Shown here: piece by piece, positions 14,947 through 22,982 of the stretch
How the letters are laid out: each line of letters opens with the position of its first letter
How positions within the stretch are numbered: the first letter of the stretch is position 1
Assembly: GCA_947478865.1 (NCBI GenBank)
Contig: CANJXF010000007.1
Span: 65,273 to 100,755 of the forward strand
Source of the DNA: Verrucomicrobiales bacterium
Lineage (GTDB): Bacteria > Verrucomicrobiota > Verrucomicrobiia > Limisphaerales > CANJXF01
Direction: 5' to 3'
DNA length: 35,483 nt
Position numbers and translations under genes: made by a program
The notes under the pieces: generated by a model
The model's database searches: none
Told to the model about the DNA's origin: nothing
The model's input: the letters and a program-made list of their open reading frames with translations, nothing else

Positions 14947-17535
14947 TCAATACCGCAACACCCGCACCTCACCTGCATCCATCAGCAGGGTAAGGCTCGG
15001 TCCGCGACCAAGCTTAGCGCCGGTCAGGGCGTCAACCATCGCGCTCGATCGACCCGTCTGAATCACGAGCGGGCCGCTCGTGTGCGCCTGAACGGAGAGG
15101 AATCCTTCCGCCGCCCAGACCGCGGCATTTTCTTCCGTGAACAGATGCACGCCGGACATTTTGGCGAAGGCGCGCACCAGTTCTGGAGTCAGCGCAGGCA
15201 CGCCAAGGAAGACGTCCAGACCGCTCTTGCTGCGGCGGAGGGCGACGGCGGGCGAGCCGTCCTGATAGGTTGCCAGCGTTTCCACGCCTGTCGCATCAAC
15301 GGTGAACAATGGTTGAACGGCTTCCTTCGGCCCCCACGGTTTCGTCAATCCCAGTTTGCGTCCGGCTTCCGTTGGCGTTGCCTCCGCCGAGTTTGGCGAG
15401 ACGGCGCGATGCTTGAAGCCAGTAACGTCGTTCATGGCGCCGATATCAGTTCGGCTGGGCAGCAGGTAGCCGGGCGCGTAGCACCAAACGCGAGTGGTGT
15501 TCCGCGGGCGATTGGCAATCAGCGCCTGCCGATCGGCCGGAGTCAGGGACCAGCTGGCGAGGAAGAATTGCAGTTTCGCGGGCACGTTGCCCGCCAGCGC
15601 GTCGGGCAGCGCGAATTGTCCATAAGGTGCGCCGCAGCGTCCCAACGCGGCGCGGCCATCATAGATTAACGGCTTCGCGGCAAGGCTCGAACCACCCGTC
15701 AGATGACAAAGGCTGTCTTCGCCCACAATCGCCGCAATCTCCGGCGCGAACGGCTGGGCGCGCTTAACCATCGCCTGCTCGACCGGCCTCAATCGTTTCT
15801 GTTCCTCCCAGATCGCGGCGTCATTGAACCAACCTTCGCCGGGCAGATCCATCCACCACGTACCGAAGCCGCGCAGGGCAGCCTGAGCGGTGTTGCGCAA
15901 CATGACTTGCTGGGTTTGCCTCAGGTTGACCAATCCTCCCTCCTGCACATGCTCGGTCGTCCGCGTGTCGAGGTGCGTGCGCGAGTCGTCCTCGTTGAGC
16001 CAAAGGATGCCCGCGTTGCGAACACTCTCGGCGGGACTCATGGATGGCGCGGTGCCGAGCCATTCACGGTCGAAGTAGGAAATCGGCGAGCAGAGGATGT
16101 CTATGTCCTTGGATTTCAGCACTGGTGCCAGCGCGTAGTGCCCGCTGGTCGCCGCGCCGTTGGCCAGCGGCGGGAACTCGAATTGATAACCGTAGAAGAA
16201 AACGACCAGCTTCTTGCCATCGCTGCCGCGTCGGGCAGCGGCGGCCAGGGCCAAAACCATGTCCGCCATCTCGCGTTGTTGAAAGCGCGCAAACTCGATC
16301 AGCCTCCGCTCGCGGGCCGGATCGCGCAAAAAACCGTTGGGATGGGCGCGCCGCTCGTCGGCGGTCGGCGGTTCGGCGGTGGCAAAGTCCGCATCGCCGC
16401 GCTCCTTCAGCCAGGCGCGAAACGCTTCACGGGCAGCCGGATCGTAACCGCTCAAGGGACGTTCCCAGGAGCCTTCGTAAAACCACTCGCCGGTGTTCTG
16501 GCCGCAAGGGTGAACGCCGGCGAAGTGCTCGGGAAACGCTTGCATGAGATGCCGGCAAAGTTTTTCGAGGTGCGCGGCAGCAGCAGCGCGATAAGCACGG
16601 TGGGAGACCGACGCGAAATGGCCGGGTTGGTTGGTATCGTAAACCATGAGCGCTTCGGGATTTTGCCGCAGCCACCAATCGGGTGCGTTGGCGTTGACCC
16701 GCGGCACGAGCAACACCTTGGGGTTGACCTCGACGATTTGCCGGCAGAGGTCGTCGAGCGGCCGCCAGTCCAGCGGCTGCTCCGGCGACGTCCAGCAGTT
16801 GGGCGCGCTGTACGAAACGAGATTCACGCCCGCGTCCCGCGCCAGCGCAACCTGCTGGAGGAACGGTCCGGGCGGGCCGCCGATGCCGATGTACTCGCCA
16901 TTGTTGACCTGATGCATGGCCGGGTAGATCTGCCGCTTCGGTGTCGCTCGCGCGCGAAATGTGACGCGGTATTTCCGGTTGGCGGAAAAATTCAGACCCA
17001 GATGGCTGTGAAGATGAAAGTCGGGCCAGGTGCCGGACGGCGGATTGGTCAACGTGACCCGGAGCGCGCCGTTGGTCACGGCCACCTTGCCGACGGTATT
17101 CTGCTCTCGCAGCGGCCAGAGATTCCAAACCTCGTTGAACTTTTCCGAGGTTGCAAAACTTCCGGGCGACATGACGTCGCCGCCGGTCTCGGCATCCACC
17201 ACGCGCACGTCTGAAAGCCAGACCTCGCCTGGAAGTTGACCGAATCGAAAGTGGAGCGTGCCGGCAGCCTTGACGTCCGCGCCCGGAGTGAACTCAAATG
17301 TGTGCTGCGTCCAGTTTTCATCAATCGTGCTGGTGCCGCTGCGCGGCACGCCGAAGAAGAACCGTGGCGGAACAGGTTTGCCGTTGACGTGGATTTGCGA
17401 TCCGCCTCGCGTGGGCTGGACACGGACGGCCAGCGGCGCGGCAAGAAGGGCGTTGCCGACAGCCAGCCACCCCAACCACAGGCTGAGCGGAAGGGATTTC
17501 ATCAGATGAAAATCGGAGCGCAGGTTCGGTTTCAT
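14947..17535 (-). CDS. secreted GH42-like (clan GH-A) TIM-barrel protein with N-terminal beta domain
   Basis: The 862-residue protein has a signal peptide (MKSLPLSLWLGWLAVGNALLAAP; this inner Met is residue 12). A beta-sandwich like carbohydrate-binding modules occupies about 30-190 (TIDENWTQHTFEFTPGADVK, then HFRFGQLPGEVWLSDVRVVD). The barrel runs from about 195. Supporting segments are DAGVNLVSYSAPNCW, VLLVPRVNANAPDWWLRQNP, HPCGQNTGEWFYEG (a plausible acid/base Glu) and ILWLNEDDSRTH (a plausible nucleophile region). These resemble beta-galactosidase-type GH42/GH-A proteins, but exact family and catalytic residues are not certain. Its ATG overlaps the stop of the GH172 gene as ATGA at 17532-17535, indicating translational coupling, and an AGG lies 6 nt before it. 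It is inferred to act on an oligosaccharide together with its operon partners. Confidence 0.72.
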   Translation of the reverse strand: MKPNLRSDFHLMKSLPLSLWLGWLAVGNALLAAPLAVRVQPTRGGSQIHVNGKPVPPRFFFGVPRSGTSTIDENWTQHTFEFTPGADVKAAGTLHFRFGQLPGEVWLSDVRVVDAETGGDVMSPGSFATSEKFNEVWNLWPLREQNTVGKVAVTNGALRVTLTNPPSGTWPDFHLHSHLGLNFSANRKYRVTFRARATPKRQIYPAMHQVNNGEYIGIGGPPGPFLQQVALARDAGVNLVSYSAPNCWTSPEQPLDWRPLDDLCRQIVEVNPKVLLVPRVNANAPDWWLRQNPEALMVYDTNQPGHFASVSHRAYRAAAAAHLEKLCRHLMQAFPEHFAGVHPCGQNTGEWFYEGSWERPLSGYDPAAREAFRAWLKERGDADFATAEPPTADERRAHPNGFLRDPARERRLIEFARFQQREMADMVLALAAAARRGSDGKKLVVFFYGYQFEFPPLANGAATSGHYALAPVLKSKDIDILCSPISYFDREWLGTAPSMSPAESVRNAGILWLNEDDSRTHLDTRTTEHVQEGGLVNLRQTQQVMLRNTAQAALRGFGTWWMDLPGEGWFNDAAIWEEQKRLRPVEQAMVKRAQPFAPEIAAIVGEDSLCHLTGGSSLAAKPLIYDGRAALGRCGAPYGQFALPDALAGNVPAKLQFFLASWSLTPADRQALIANRPRNTTRVWCYAPGYLLPSRTDIGAMNDVTGFKHRAVSPNSAEATPTEAGRKLGLTKPWGPKEAVQPLFTVDATGVETLATYQDGSPAVALRRSKSGLDVFLGVPALTPELVRAFAKMSGVHLFTEENAAVWAAEGFLSVQAHTSGPLVIQTGRSSAMVDALTGAKLGRGPSLTLLMDAGEVRVLRY

Positions 17536-19205
17536 TTGTAGCCTGCCATGTCTTCCAGGCGGAGCAGGATCAGCGAATTCAGACCAAAGGCAAACCGCGG
17601 CGGGGCTTGGGTTCTTTGATTTGGCGAAGCCCCGCGCCCGACAAACTTGAGCGTGTGTTTCCCTGGCTTTAAATCGTGCAGATCAAAGCTGAACCAGGTC
17701 CAATCCTCGCCCGAGTTGCAGAGGTCCAATTCCGGGCCGACGGACTGGCCATCGAGGAAGGGTTGATAGCGTGCGCTGAAAAGAGAGAGGATCAGGACGC
17801 CAGCCACCTGATAGCGTCCTGATTCGGCCACCTCGAAGTCGAATTCAATCTCCGCATCTGGTTTGCCCGGCGCGTAGATCAATCCCTCCTCCTCCCGAGT
17901 CACGAGGGTCGGCGGGTTTGCGCGGAAGGTCAGGGCTTTCGCCGGCAGCACGCGGTAGGGAGCAACGCGGTTTGTGGCAGGCGGCAGAGGCTCCGGGCCC
18001 GCGACCGGCGGCGCTTGATACCAGAAAGCCACCGAGCTTACCCAGTCCGGGCGCTCGTTGGAGGACGACTGTTTTACGCCTGCGTCGTTGACTCTGCTGC
18101 CTTTGTGTTCGATGGAAACTTTGAGCGCAGTCTGGAAGCGCACGGGATCCGACAAGTGCCAGCGATAAGCGCTGACCCGGTCGCCGGCGAAAACGCCTTC
18201 ATACAAGGTCACTCCATGCGCTGGCCCGGCGAACTGCCGGAAGCCCCATGCGTCATTGAAATAATCCTCGGTGCCGGTGCCGCACAGCGAAGGCAGCGCC
18301 TCGCCATCAATGTAGAAATGGTCGTCGCCCTCGCCAAACCAGCCGGTCTTTACCTGGTGAACGGAATAAACCGTCCCCACGTAGTTGCCGCGGCCCTTGG
18401 TTTCCAGAATGGGAAAGTCGCCGGGTGTTGCCGGGAAGGCCTGGTGATAGCGCGCGTGGAAGTAGAGCGAGTCCTCCGGCAGGCTCGGCAGCTTTTCCCA
18501 GTCAACGTAATAGTAAACCTCCACGTCACCGAACCCGCGCCCCTCGTTGGTCAACGTGATCTTCGCGCTCTTGCGAAATGGCATCCGCCAGAAGCACGTC
18601 CGCGAACGGCCATAGGAGGAAACGCTCACCGGCAGCGAATGAAAGTCGGCAATCGCGCCATGGCCGACGCCGAAGAAATCCCCCAGCGGCACCTCGATGC
18701 TTGGCTTCGTCATTCCGTCCCAGTAAATCCGCAGCACCAGCGATCGGCCGGAGAATGGATCCTGCGAAGCGACCGTATTCCAAAGATGCGTGATTGCGCC
18801 CGGCCCGGTTAATTCGGCGAGCACCCGCGTTTCGCCTTCCTTGATGACGCGCGAGTCGCCATTGCTGTTTATGTCGGGACTGGTGCTGGAGACGCGCCGG
18901 GTCTGGGCGTCCGTAAATTGCGTCAGAGCCACCAATGGATTCTCGCTTGGCTTTGCGGTATTTGTGCCCGGCGTCCCGGGTTGCGCGTGTCCGATGGCTG
19001 CGCCCAGCAAAATGATTAGCGCGAACGCCGCTTTTCGAAAAAGTTTTCCGGGTGAGTCGTGTAAAGGGACGAAGGGGTTTGATCTGTCCACGCGACAAAC
19101 CTTGATTGCTGACCGAACGGAGACAAGCAAAAAGTCCAACCCGCGTCCCATTAGGTGACCGGGTTCCGGGACGCAGATTGGTTTCGCGATCCGCTTAGAA
19201 CGCAC
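17532..19205 (-). CDS. DUF2961/GH172 family glycoside hydrolase
   Basis: This is a DUF2961 family member, now classed as GH172, whose characterised members act on fructofuranosides and arabinofuranosides. The family blocks are clear: GPGAITHLWNTV, FFGVGHGAIADFHSLPV, GEGDDHFYIDGE, then CGTGTEDYFNDAWGF. Numbering from the GTG at 19205, Glu292 (GEGDD) and Glu313 (GTEDYF) are 21 residues apart, the spacing I recall for the catalytic glutamates of the difructose dianhydride I synthase/hydrolase. A C-terminal extension (about 440-557) looks like a beta-sandwich, with APGKPDAEIEFDFEVAESGR and LKPGKHTLKFVG. The start is uncertain: the 19205 GTG overlaps the previous gene by 11 bp, ATG 19151 is possible, and a GTG near 19090 precedes the signal peptide LFRKAAFALIILLGAAIGHAQ. 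The protein is exported and the catalytic pair appears intact. Confidence 0.88.
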   Translation of the reverse strand: MRSKRIAKPICVPEPGHLMGRGLDFLLVSVRSAIKVCRVDRSNPFVPLHDSPGKLFRKAAFALIILLGAAIGHAQPGTPGTNTAKPSENPLVALTQFTDAQTRRVSSTSPDINSNGDSRVIKEGETRVLAELTGPGAITHLWNTVASQDPFSGRSLVLRIYWDGMTKPSIEVPLGDFFGVGHGAIADFHSLPVSVSSYGRSRTCFWRMPFRKSAKITLTNEGRGFGDVEVYYYVDWEKLPSLPEDSLYFHARYHQAFPATPGDFPILETKGRGNYVGTVYSVHQVKTGWFGEGDDHFYIDGEALPSLCGTGTEDYFNDAWGFRQFAGPAHGVTLYEGVFAGDRVSAYRWHLSDPVRFQTALKVSIEHKGSRVNDAGVKQSSSNERPDWVSSVAFWYQAPPVAGPEPLPPATNRVAPYRVLPAKALTFRANPPTLVTREEEGLIYAPGKPDAEIEFDFEVAESGRYQVAGVLILSLFSARYQPFLDGQSVGPELDLCNSGEDWTWFSFDLHDLKPGKHTLKFVGRGASPNQRTQAPPRFAFGLNSLILLRLEDMAGYK

Positions 19206-21189
19206 CGCGTCCCAAAATGGTCATCAGCGCATCGTCCTTCTCTTTACCGGAAATAAAATCAAGGGCGCGGAAATAACGAGCGCGATCCTTTTCGGTCGTG
19301 GCCGAATCAGAAATCAATTGCGCGAGATAGGCGGGCGTTTGGGTTGAATGAATCCGCCAGACGATGTCGCGGCCGGTCGAGGTGTTCCATTGGCCGCCGC
19401 TCTTTTTCAACCATGCAGTGAAAAATTCGTTCTCCTGCTTATCGGCTCCGATTGCCAGCGCCTCCAGATACCAGCGATCTTTTCCGTCGTGCTGCGTGGC
19501 GAGCTCAGCCCAAAGGTCGGCCGCAGCCGGCCCGCTCCTGTGCCGGAGGGCAAGGGCGCACTCGCGCCGAACCTGTGGGGAAGAATCCCTGGCCAATGTC
19601 TTTAGATGCGGCGTCAAATCCATTTTCAGTTCTTGAGCGATACGCAGAGCGGCAATGCGAAGATCTGGATTTCCATCGCGCAACGCCTGTCTGATCTGAA
19701 TGGTTCCGTGGCTTGGATCACGGGCAAGGAGTTGCAAGGCTCGCGCGCGCATCCGCGGTTCGCCGTTCTTCCAAAGCGCGAGCAGTTGGGGCTGGACCGC
19801 TGGTCCGGCCATCAGCAAGTCAACGCCTTTGGCCTGGCTTGTTTGCGACGAGGTTTTCGCGAGCGAGGACTGTATCTTCGTCCAAGCGAGATACCGGATG
19901 GAATGGTTTGGCGACTGCAATGCCTGGGTGAGACCGGAAGCGGTTTTCAGATCAAGCTTCGGAACGCTCGGCTTGTTTCCCGGCGGAGCGATGCGGAAAA
20001 TGCGTCCCTTCATCGTCTTGAATTCGTGATCGGCCATGTTGTGTCCGCCCACGCCGGCATCGTTCCAATCGGCGACAAAGATCGAGCCGTCTGGCGCAAC
20101 GCAGACGTCCGACGGACGAAACCACGTGTCGCTGCTGGAAAAAATATCGGTCGTTTTCGCGGCGTAACCCGCTCCATCCTGGCTGACTGAATAACTGCGA
20201 ACCACCCGCGTTCCGGCATCACAGTGGATCATCTGATTCTGAAAAACTGGCGGAAGCAACTTGCCTTCGTAAATCGCGATGCCAGTCGGAGCACCCGCCC
20301 CTGTTACCAAGGTGTTTGGCACGACACCCGGATCCATTTGGTGCCAGTGATAGAGCGGCTTGTCGTCATCGGGAACCCCTTTGCCTTTGGTTTTTTTCCA
20401 GGCTTCACTCCACCCTGCGCCGGTCAACGGGTCCGTGTAGCCAAAATTTCCATGCTGCATCACGTAGTTGATGCGCACCGACCGGTTTCCATCATCGTCA
20501 TTGTCGGATTGCCAGACCGTGCCAAAGGAATCCACCGCCAGCTCGTATGGATTGCGAAAATTGTGCCCGAGCACTTCCAGGTTGCTGCCGTCCAGATCGC
20601 AGCGAAACGCCATTCCTTCGCGATACGGTTTGCCCTTGGCCTCGACTTCGTTTCCTTCGAGGTCAACGATGAGTTTGCCGTTCTTGTCTTTGAGATGTTT
20701 GCCGGCGTTCCCGAAGTTGAAATATAATTTTCCATCCGGCCCGAACACCATGGCGTGGACTCCGTGATCGTGGTCGAATCCTTCCACGCTAAACAGCGTT
20801 TCAACTGTGTCAGCGCGATCGTCGCCATCGACATCCGTGAGGATCAATACTTTGGGCGAACAGGAAACGATGACGCGGTTGCCCAGCACGCAAATGCCGA
20901 GCGCGCTGTTGATATTCGTGCCCTGGTAAAAAGTCTTCGCCTTGTCGGCCACGCCGTCGTGGTCGGTATCTTCGAGAATTACGATGCGATCGCCGGCGGG
21001 ATCGAGCGCTCCCCAGGGCTTGAAGCTGCTGCGGTAATTCACTCCTTCGCAAACCCAGACCCGGCCCCGCGCATCGATGTCGATGTCCGTCGGGTTGCGC
21101 AGCATTGGTTCAGCCGCGAAAGCTGTGGCTTCCAACCCGGCCGCAACCGTCGTGGTTTTGAGAAATTCCCGGGCGGCAGCCAAACCCAA
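19195..21189 (-). CDS. PVC-type 'membrane-bound dehydrogenase' propeller plus HEAT protein, heme domain absent
   Basis: The conserved region starts REFLKTTTVAAGLEATAFAAEP, then NPTDIDIDARGRVWVCEGVNYR, as in the putative membrane-bound dehydrogenase (TIGR02604-like/DUF7133) proteins typical of Planctomycetota and Verrucomicrobiota. A beta-propeller fills about 25-400 (VFGPDGKLYFNFGN, FRNPYELAVDSFGTVWQSDN, FRPSDVCVAPDGSIFVADWND), followed by HEAT-like repeats (about 410-660). Longer relatives carry a C-terminal CxxCH cytochrome domain; no CxxCH occurs here and the protein ends at 664 residues. The start is problematic: the only start near the homologous region is TTG 21189, with no signal peptide, unlike every neighbour. 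The frame stays open upstream to a TAA at 21253-21255, through a Lys/Gly/Ser/Ala-rich linker, into the ThuA gene. A -1 frameshift in the A10 run would make this the second half of a ThuA fusion. Confidence 0.82.
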   Translation of the reverse strand: MGLAAAREFLKTTTVAAGLEATAFAAEPMLRNPTDIDIDARGRVWVCEGVNYRSSFKPWGALDPAGDRIVILEDTDHDGVADKAKTFYQGTNINSALGICVLGNRVIVSCSPKVLILTDVDGDDRADTVETLFSVEGFDHDHGVHAMVFGPDGKLYFNFGNAGKHLKDKNGKLIVDLEGNEVEAKGKPYREGMAFRCDLDGSNLEVLGHNFRNPYELAVDSFGTVWQSDNDDDGNRSVRINYVMQHGNFGYTDPLTGAGWSEAWKKTKGKGVPDDDKPLYHWHQMDPGVVPNTLVTGAGAPTGIAIYEGKLLPPVFQNQMIHCDAGTRVVRSYSVSQDGAGYAAKTTDIFSSSDTWFRPSDVCVAPDGSIFVADWNDAGVGGHNMADHEFKTMKGRIFRIAPPGNKPSVPKLDLKTASGLTQALQSPNHSIRYLAWTKIQSSLAKTSSQTSQAKGVDLLMAGPAVQPQLLALWKNGEPRMRARALQLLARDPSHGTIQIRQALRDGNPDLRIAALRIAQELKMDLTPHLKTLARDSSPQVRRECALALRHRSGPAAADLWAELATQHDGKDRWYLEALAIGADKQENEFFTAWLKKSGGQWNTSTGRDIVWRIHSTQTPAYLAQLISDSATTEKDRARYFRALDFISGKEKDDALMTILGRGAF

Positions 21190-21233
21190 TTTCGGCTCGG
21201 AAGCGCTCGCCCCGGAACCGCCGGATGATTTAG

Positions 21234-22127
21234 CTACTTTTTTTTTTGGCCTTTAGGATCGAGGTTCTGCTGCAAATCTTCGGCCGTGAGGTTGGATTCC
21301 ACCCCGTTTTTCGGAACGTTCACCTTTGCCGTCCAGAGAATGGCGTTGAGCACCAGCTTGCGGAAATTTTCGTCGCCCCAGTTTTTATGAAAATGCGCCC
21401 CGGTGAAACCGAAGCCGCGCCCGCCATCTTTGCGATCGTAAACCCATGCCACATGTTGAGGCTCGCCGCGTTTGACTGCCGCGCGCACGGCGGGATTGCC
21501 GCTGTGGGTTCCGTCGTCACGGCTCATCGTGCTCGCGGGCGGCACAGCCGACAAGACCGGTGTGACCCCCTTCATCCCATCCTGGAAACGCATGTTGAAA
21601 TACCATTCATCGTTAATCGTGAACGGTTTCACGCCGCGCGTCACAGGATGCTTTGGCATGGTTGAAAAGTTCGCGTCCCAATGGGGATTGACCGACCAAT
21701 TGATCTCAAAGGCGCCGCCAATCCATTCCAGAAATTCCTTCTCGCCTTTTTTGATCGTCGGCTCCACCGCGTAATGCACGCAGGCCAGGCCGACCCCTTT
21801 TTTCATCAGCGCGTCGAGCTGTTGCAGATGGTCGCCTTGCAAGGCGCCATGGCCTTCGCCGCCGTCCATGAAAAGAAGAATCGTGCTCGCACCATCAAAC
21901 GCGTGCGCGTCCGCCGGCCAGCCATTCAAGTGCGCCTCGGCTTTCACGCCGGGAACTTTATCCAGACATTTCTTGAGCAGGAGAACGCCGGCGTTGTGCT
22001 CGTGTTCGCCCGGGCCGTGGCTGATTTTTCCGGCAACCAAAACAATTTTCTTATCGGCAGCCGAGGCCGAGAAAGCGAGCGAGAGAAAAGCCGTCGCGAA
22101 AAGGATGAGGAATTTTTTCATTTTCAT
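21234..22127 (-). CDS. ThuA domain protein, exported
   Basis: ThuA (trehalose-utilisation/class I glutamine amidotransferase-like) proteins adopt a flavodoxin-like fold and recur in sugar-catabolic clusters; no reaction is firmly established. The family segments are present: KKIVLVAGKISHGPGEHEHNAG near the N-terminus, then ILLFMDGGEGH, GVGLACVHYAVEP, INWSVNPHWDANF, HPVTRGVKPFTINDEWYFNM and FTGAHFHKNW. I chose ATG 22127 (MKMKKFLILFATAFLSLAFSASA), about 297 residues, because it begins a clean signal peptide. The longer frame from 22220 runs back through the neighbouring terminator. The gene ends in GQKKK encoded by CAA AAA AAA AAG TAG, a run of ten A with the A AAA AAG heptamer immediately before the stop. 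The next gene overlaps in the -1 frame. Confidence 0.92.
   Translation of the reverse strand: MKMKKFLILFATAFLSLAFSASAADKKIVLVAGKISHGPGEHEHNAGVLLLKKCLDKVPGVKAEAHLNGWPADAHAFDGASTILLFMDGGEGHGALQGDHLQQLDALMKKGVGLACVHYAVEPTIKKGEKEFLEWIGGAFEINWSVNPHWDANFSTMPKHPVTRGVKPFTINDEWYFNMRFQDGMKGVTPVLSAVPPASTMSRDDGTHSGNPAVRAAVKRGEPQHVAWVYDRKDGGRGFGFTGAHFHKNWGDENFRKLVLNAILWTAKVNVPKNGVESNLTAEDLQQNLDPKGQKKK
21237..21247 (-). promoter_or_regulatory. possible -1 frameshift site (A AAA AAG) at the end of the ThuA gene
   Basis: On the coding strand the ThuA frame reads GGC CAA AAA AAA AAG TAG. The last seven bases before the stop are A AAA AAG, the same heptamer used for efficient -1 frameshifting in E. coli dnaX. 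Slipping back one base continues as AAA GTA GCT AAA TCA in the frame of the downstream propeller protein, with no stop until 19195. The fused product would be about 977 residues with the ThuA signal peptide. I saw no strong stem-loop after the site and no clear internal Shine-Dalgarno before it. A true 11-A run misread as 10 A, or a fixed indel, would look the same. Confidence 0.45.
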
Positions 22128-22202
22128 GTGATCGTGAAAGAGTTTAGAAATTTTCCGCCGCGTGGAAAGCCCCAAATTGTTTGTCGCGACAGATCCTGGT
22201 GC

Positions 22203-22237
22203 AAAAAAACTCTGAGCCATCGAAATGGCCCAGAGTT
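22203..22237 (-). terminator. Rho-independent terminator after the DUF1080 gene
   Basis: On the - strand, aactctgggccat (22237-22225) pairs with atggctcagagtt (22220-22208), 12 of 13 positions, across a 4-base loop. Seven T follow (22209-22203). It lies 22 bp after the DUF1080 stop and upstream of the ThuA start, so it separates two transcription units. Confidence 0.88.
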
Positions 22238-22258
22238 GGGGAAGAGAAAACGCAATTT

Positions 22259-22978
22259 CTACTTCAGCGTTTTAATGCGGATATTTTTGAACTGCACGGT
22301 CATGGGCGGACCGGCGTGGAGTTGCAGGGCGAGCACGCCGCTCATCACGCGCTTTGATTCACAATCGTCCGTGACGTCCACGGTCTGCTTGCCATTGATG
22401 AAGTGTTGCAGGTGATTGCCTTTTGCGATGACGACATACTCGTTCCAATCCTCTTTTTTGATGCCGGCCTGGATTTCGTCCGAGTTTCCGACTGAGCCGG
22501 TCACTTCCTTTTTGCAATCCTTGGTCCAAACGACTTTCTCGCCGCGTCCCGCCATGATGCCTCGGGTCATCCGTTCCTCGTAGAGAATGCCGGAGTAAGT
22601 CGTGCCCGCTTCGAAATCGGCCTGGTAGCCGCCGACGACCCAGTTGTTGGTGTCCAAAACTTTGCTGCGATATTGCACGCCGGAATTGCCGAAGCCTTTG
22701 TCGTTGTTCGGCACGATTTTGTAGGAGAAGCGCAGTTCAAAATCCGCCACCGGGTTGTTCGTGAAGATCAGGAACGTGTTTCCCTTGGTCGGATGCGCTT
22801 CGGTGGTTTGGCCGGTGATGGTGCCGTCTTTCACGGACCACAACTCGGAATTGCCGGTCCAGCCGGAAAGGTTTTTGCCGTTGAAAAGCTTCTTGAAGCC
22901 TTTTTCCGCCTTGTCCTGCGCCGAGGCGGACACGACTAAAGCCACTGTTATAATTGTGGAAACGATTATTTTTTTCAT
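22259..22978 (-). CDS. secreted DUF1080 protein (3-keto-disaccharide hydrolase type)
   Basis: The 239-residue protein has a signal peptide (MKKIIVSTIITVALVVSASAQ) and one DUF1080 domain (PF06439) of LamG-like jelly-roll fold. Diagnostic segments are KGFKKLFNGKNLSGWTGN, WSVKDGTITGQT, FELRFSYKIVPN, NSGVQYRSKV, VGGYQADFEAG and the C-terminal GVLALQLHAGPPMTVQFKNI. Relatives have been linked to cleavage of 3-keto-glycosides after sugar oxidation, often beside Gfo/Idh/MocA oxidoreductases and sugar isomerases. That role fits this context but is not shown by sequence alone. The gene follows the isomerase stop by 4 bp, so the two are almost certainly cotranscribed, and a strong terminator closes the unit. 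The export signal places the hydrolase in the periplasm, whereas the paired isomerase appears cytosolic. Confidence 0.93.
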   Translation of the reverse strand: MKKIIVSTIITVALVVSASAQDKAEKGFKKLFNGKNLSGWTGNSELWSVKDGTITGQTTEAHPTKGNTFLIFTNNPVADFELRFSYKIVPNNDKGFGNSGVQYRSKVLDTNNWVVGGYQADFEAGTTYSGILYEERMTRGIMAGRGEKVVWTKDCKKEVTGSVGNSDEIQAGIKKEDWNEYVVIAKGNHLQHFINGKQTVDVTDDCESKRVMSGVLALQLHAGPPMTVQFKNIRIKTLK

Positions 22979-22982
22979 AAAT

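Noticed and set aside
15703-17214. 503-codon open frame on the + strand opposite the GH42-like gene
   Set aside because: The composition is typical of an antisense shadow (Arg, Gly, Val, His-rich), with no motif and no RBS; the - strand protein has a signal peptide and recognisable barrel segments.
22128-22220. N-terminal extension of the ThuA protein from 22220
   Set aside because: It would place coding sequence through the terminator hairpin region and bury a clean signal peptide beginning at 22127.
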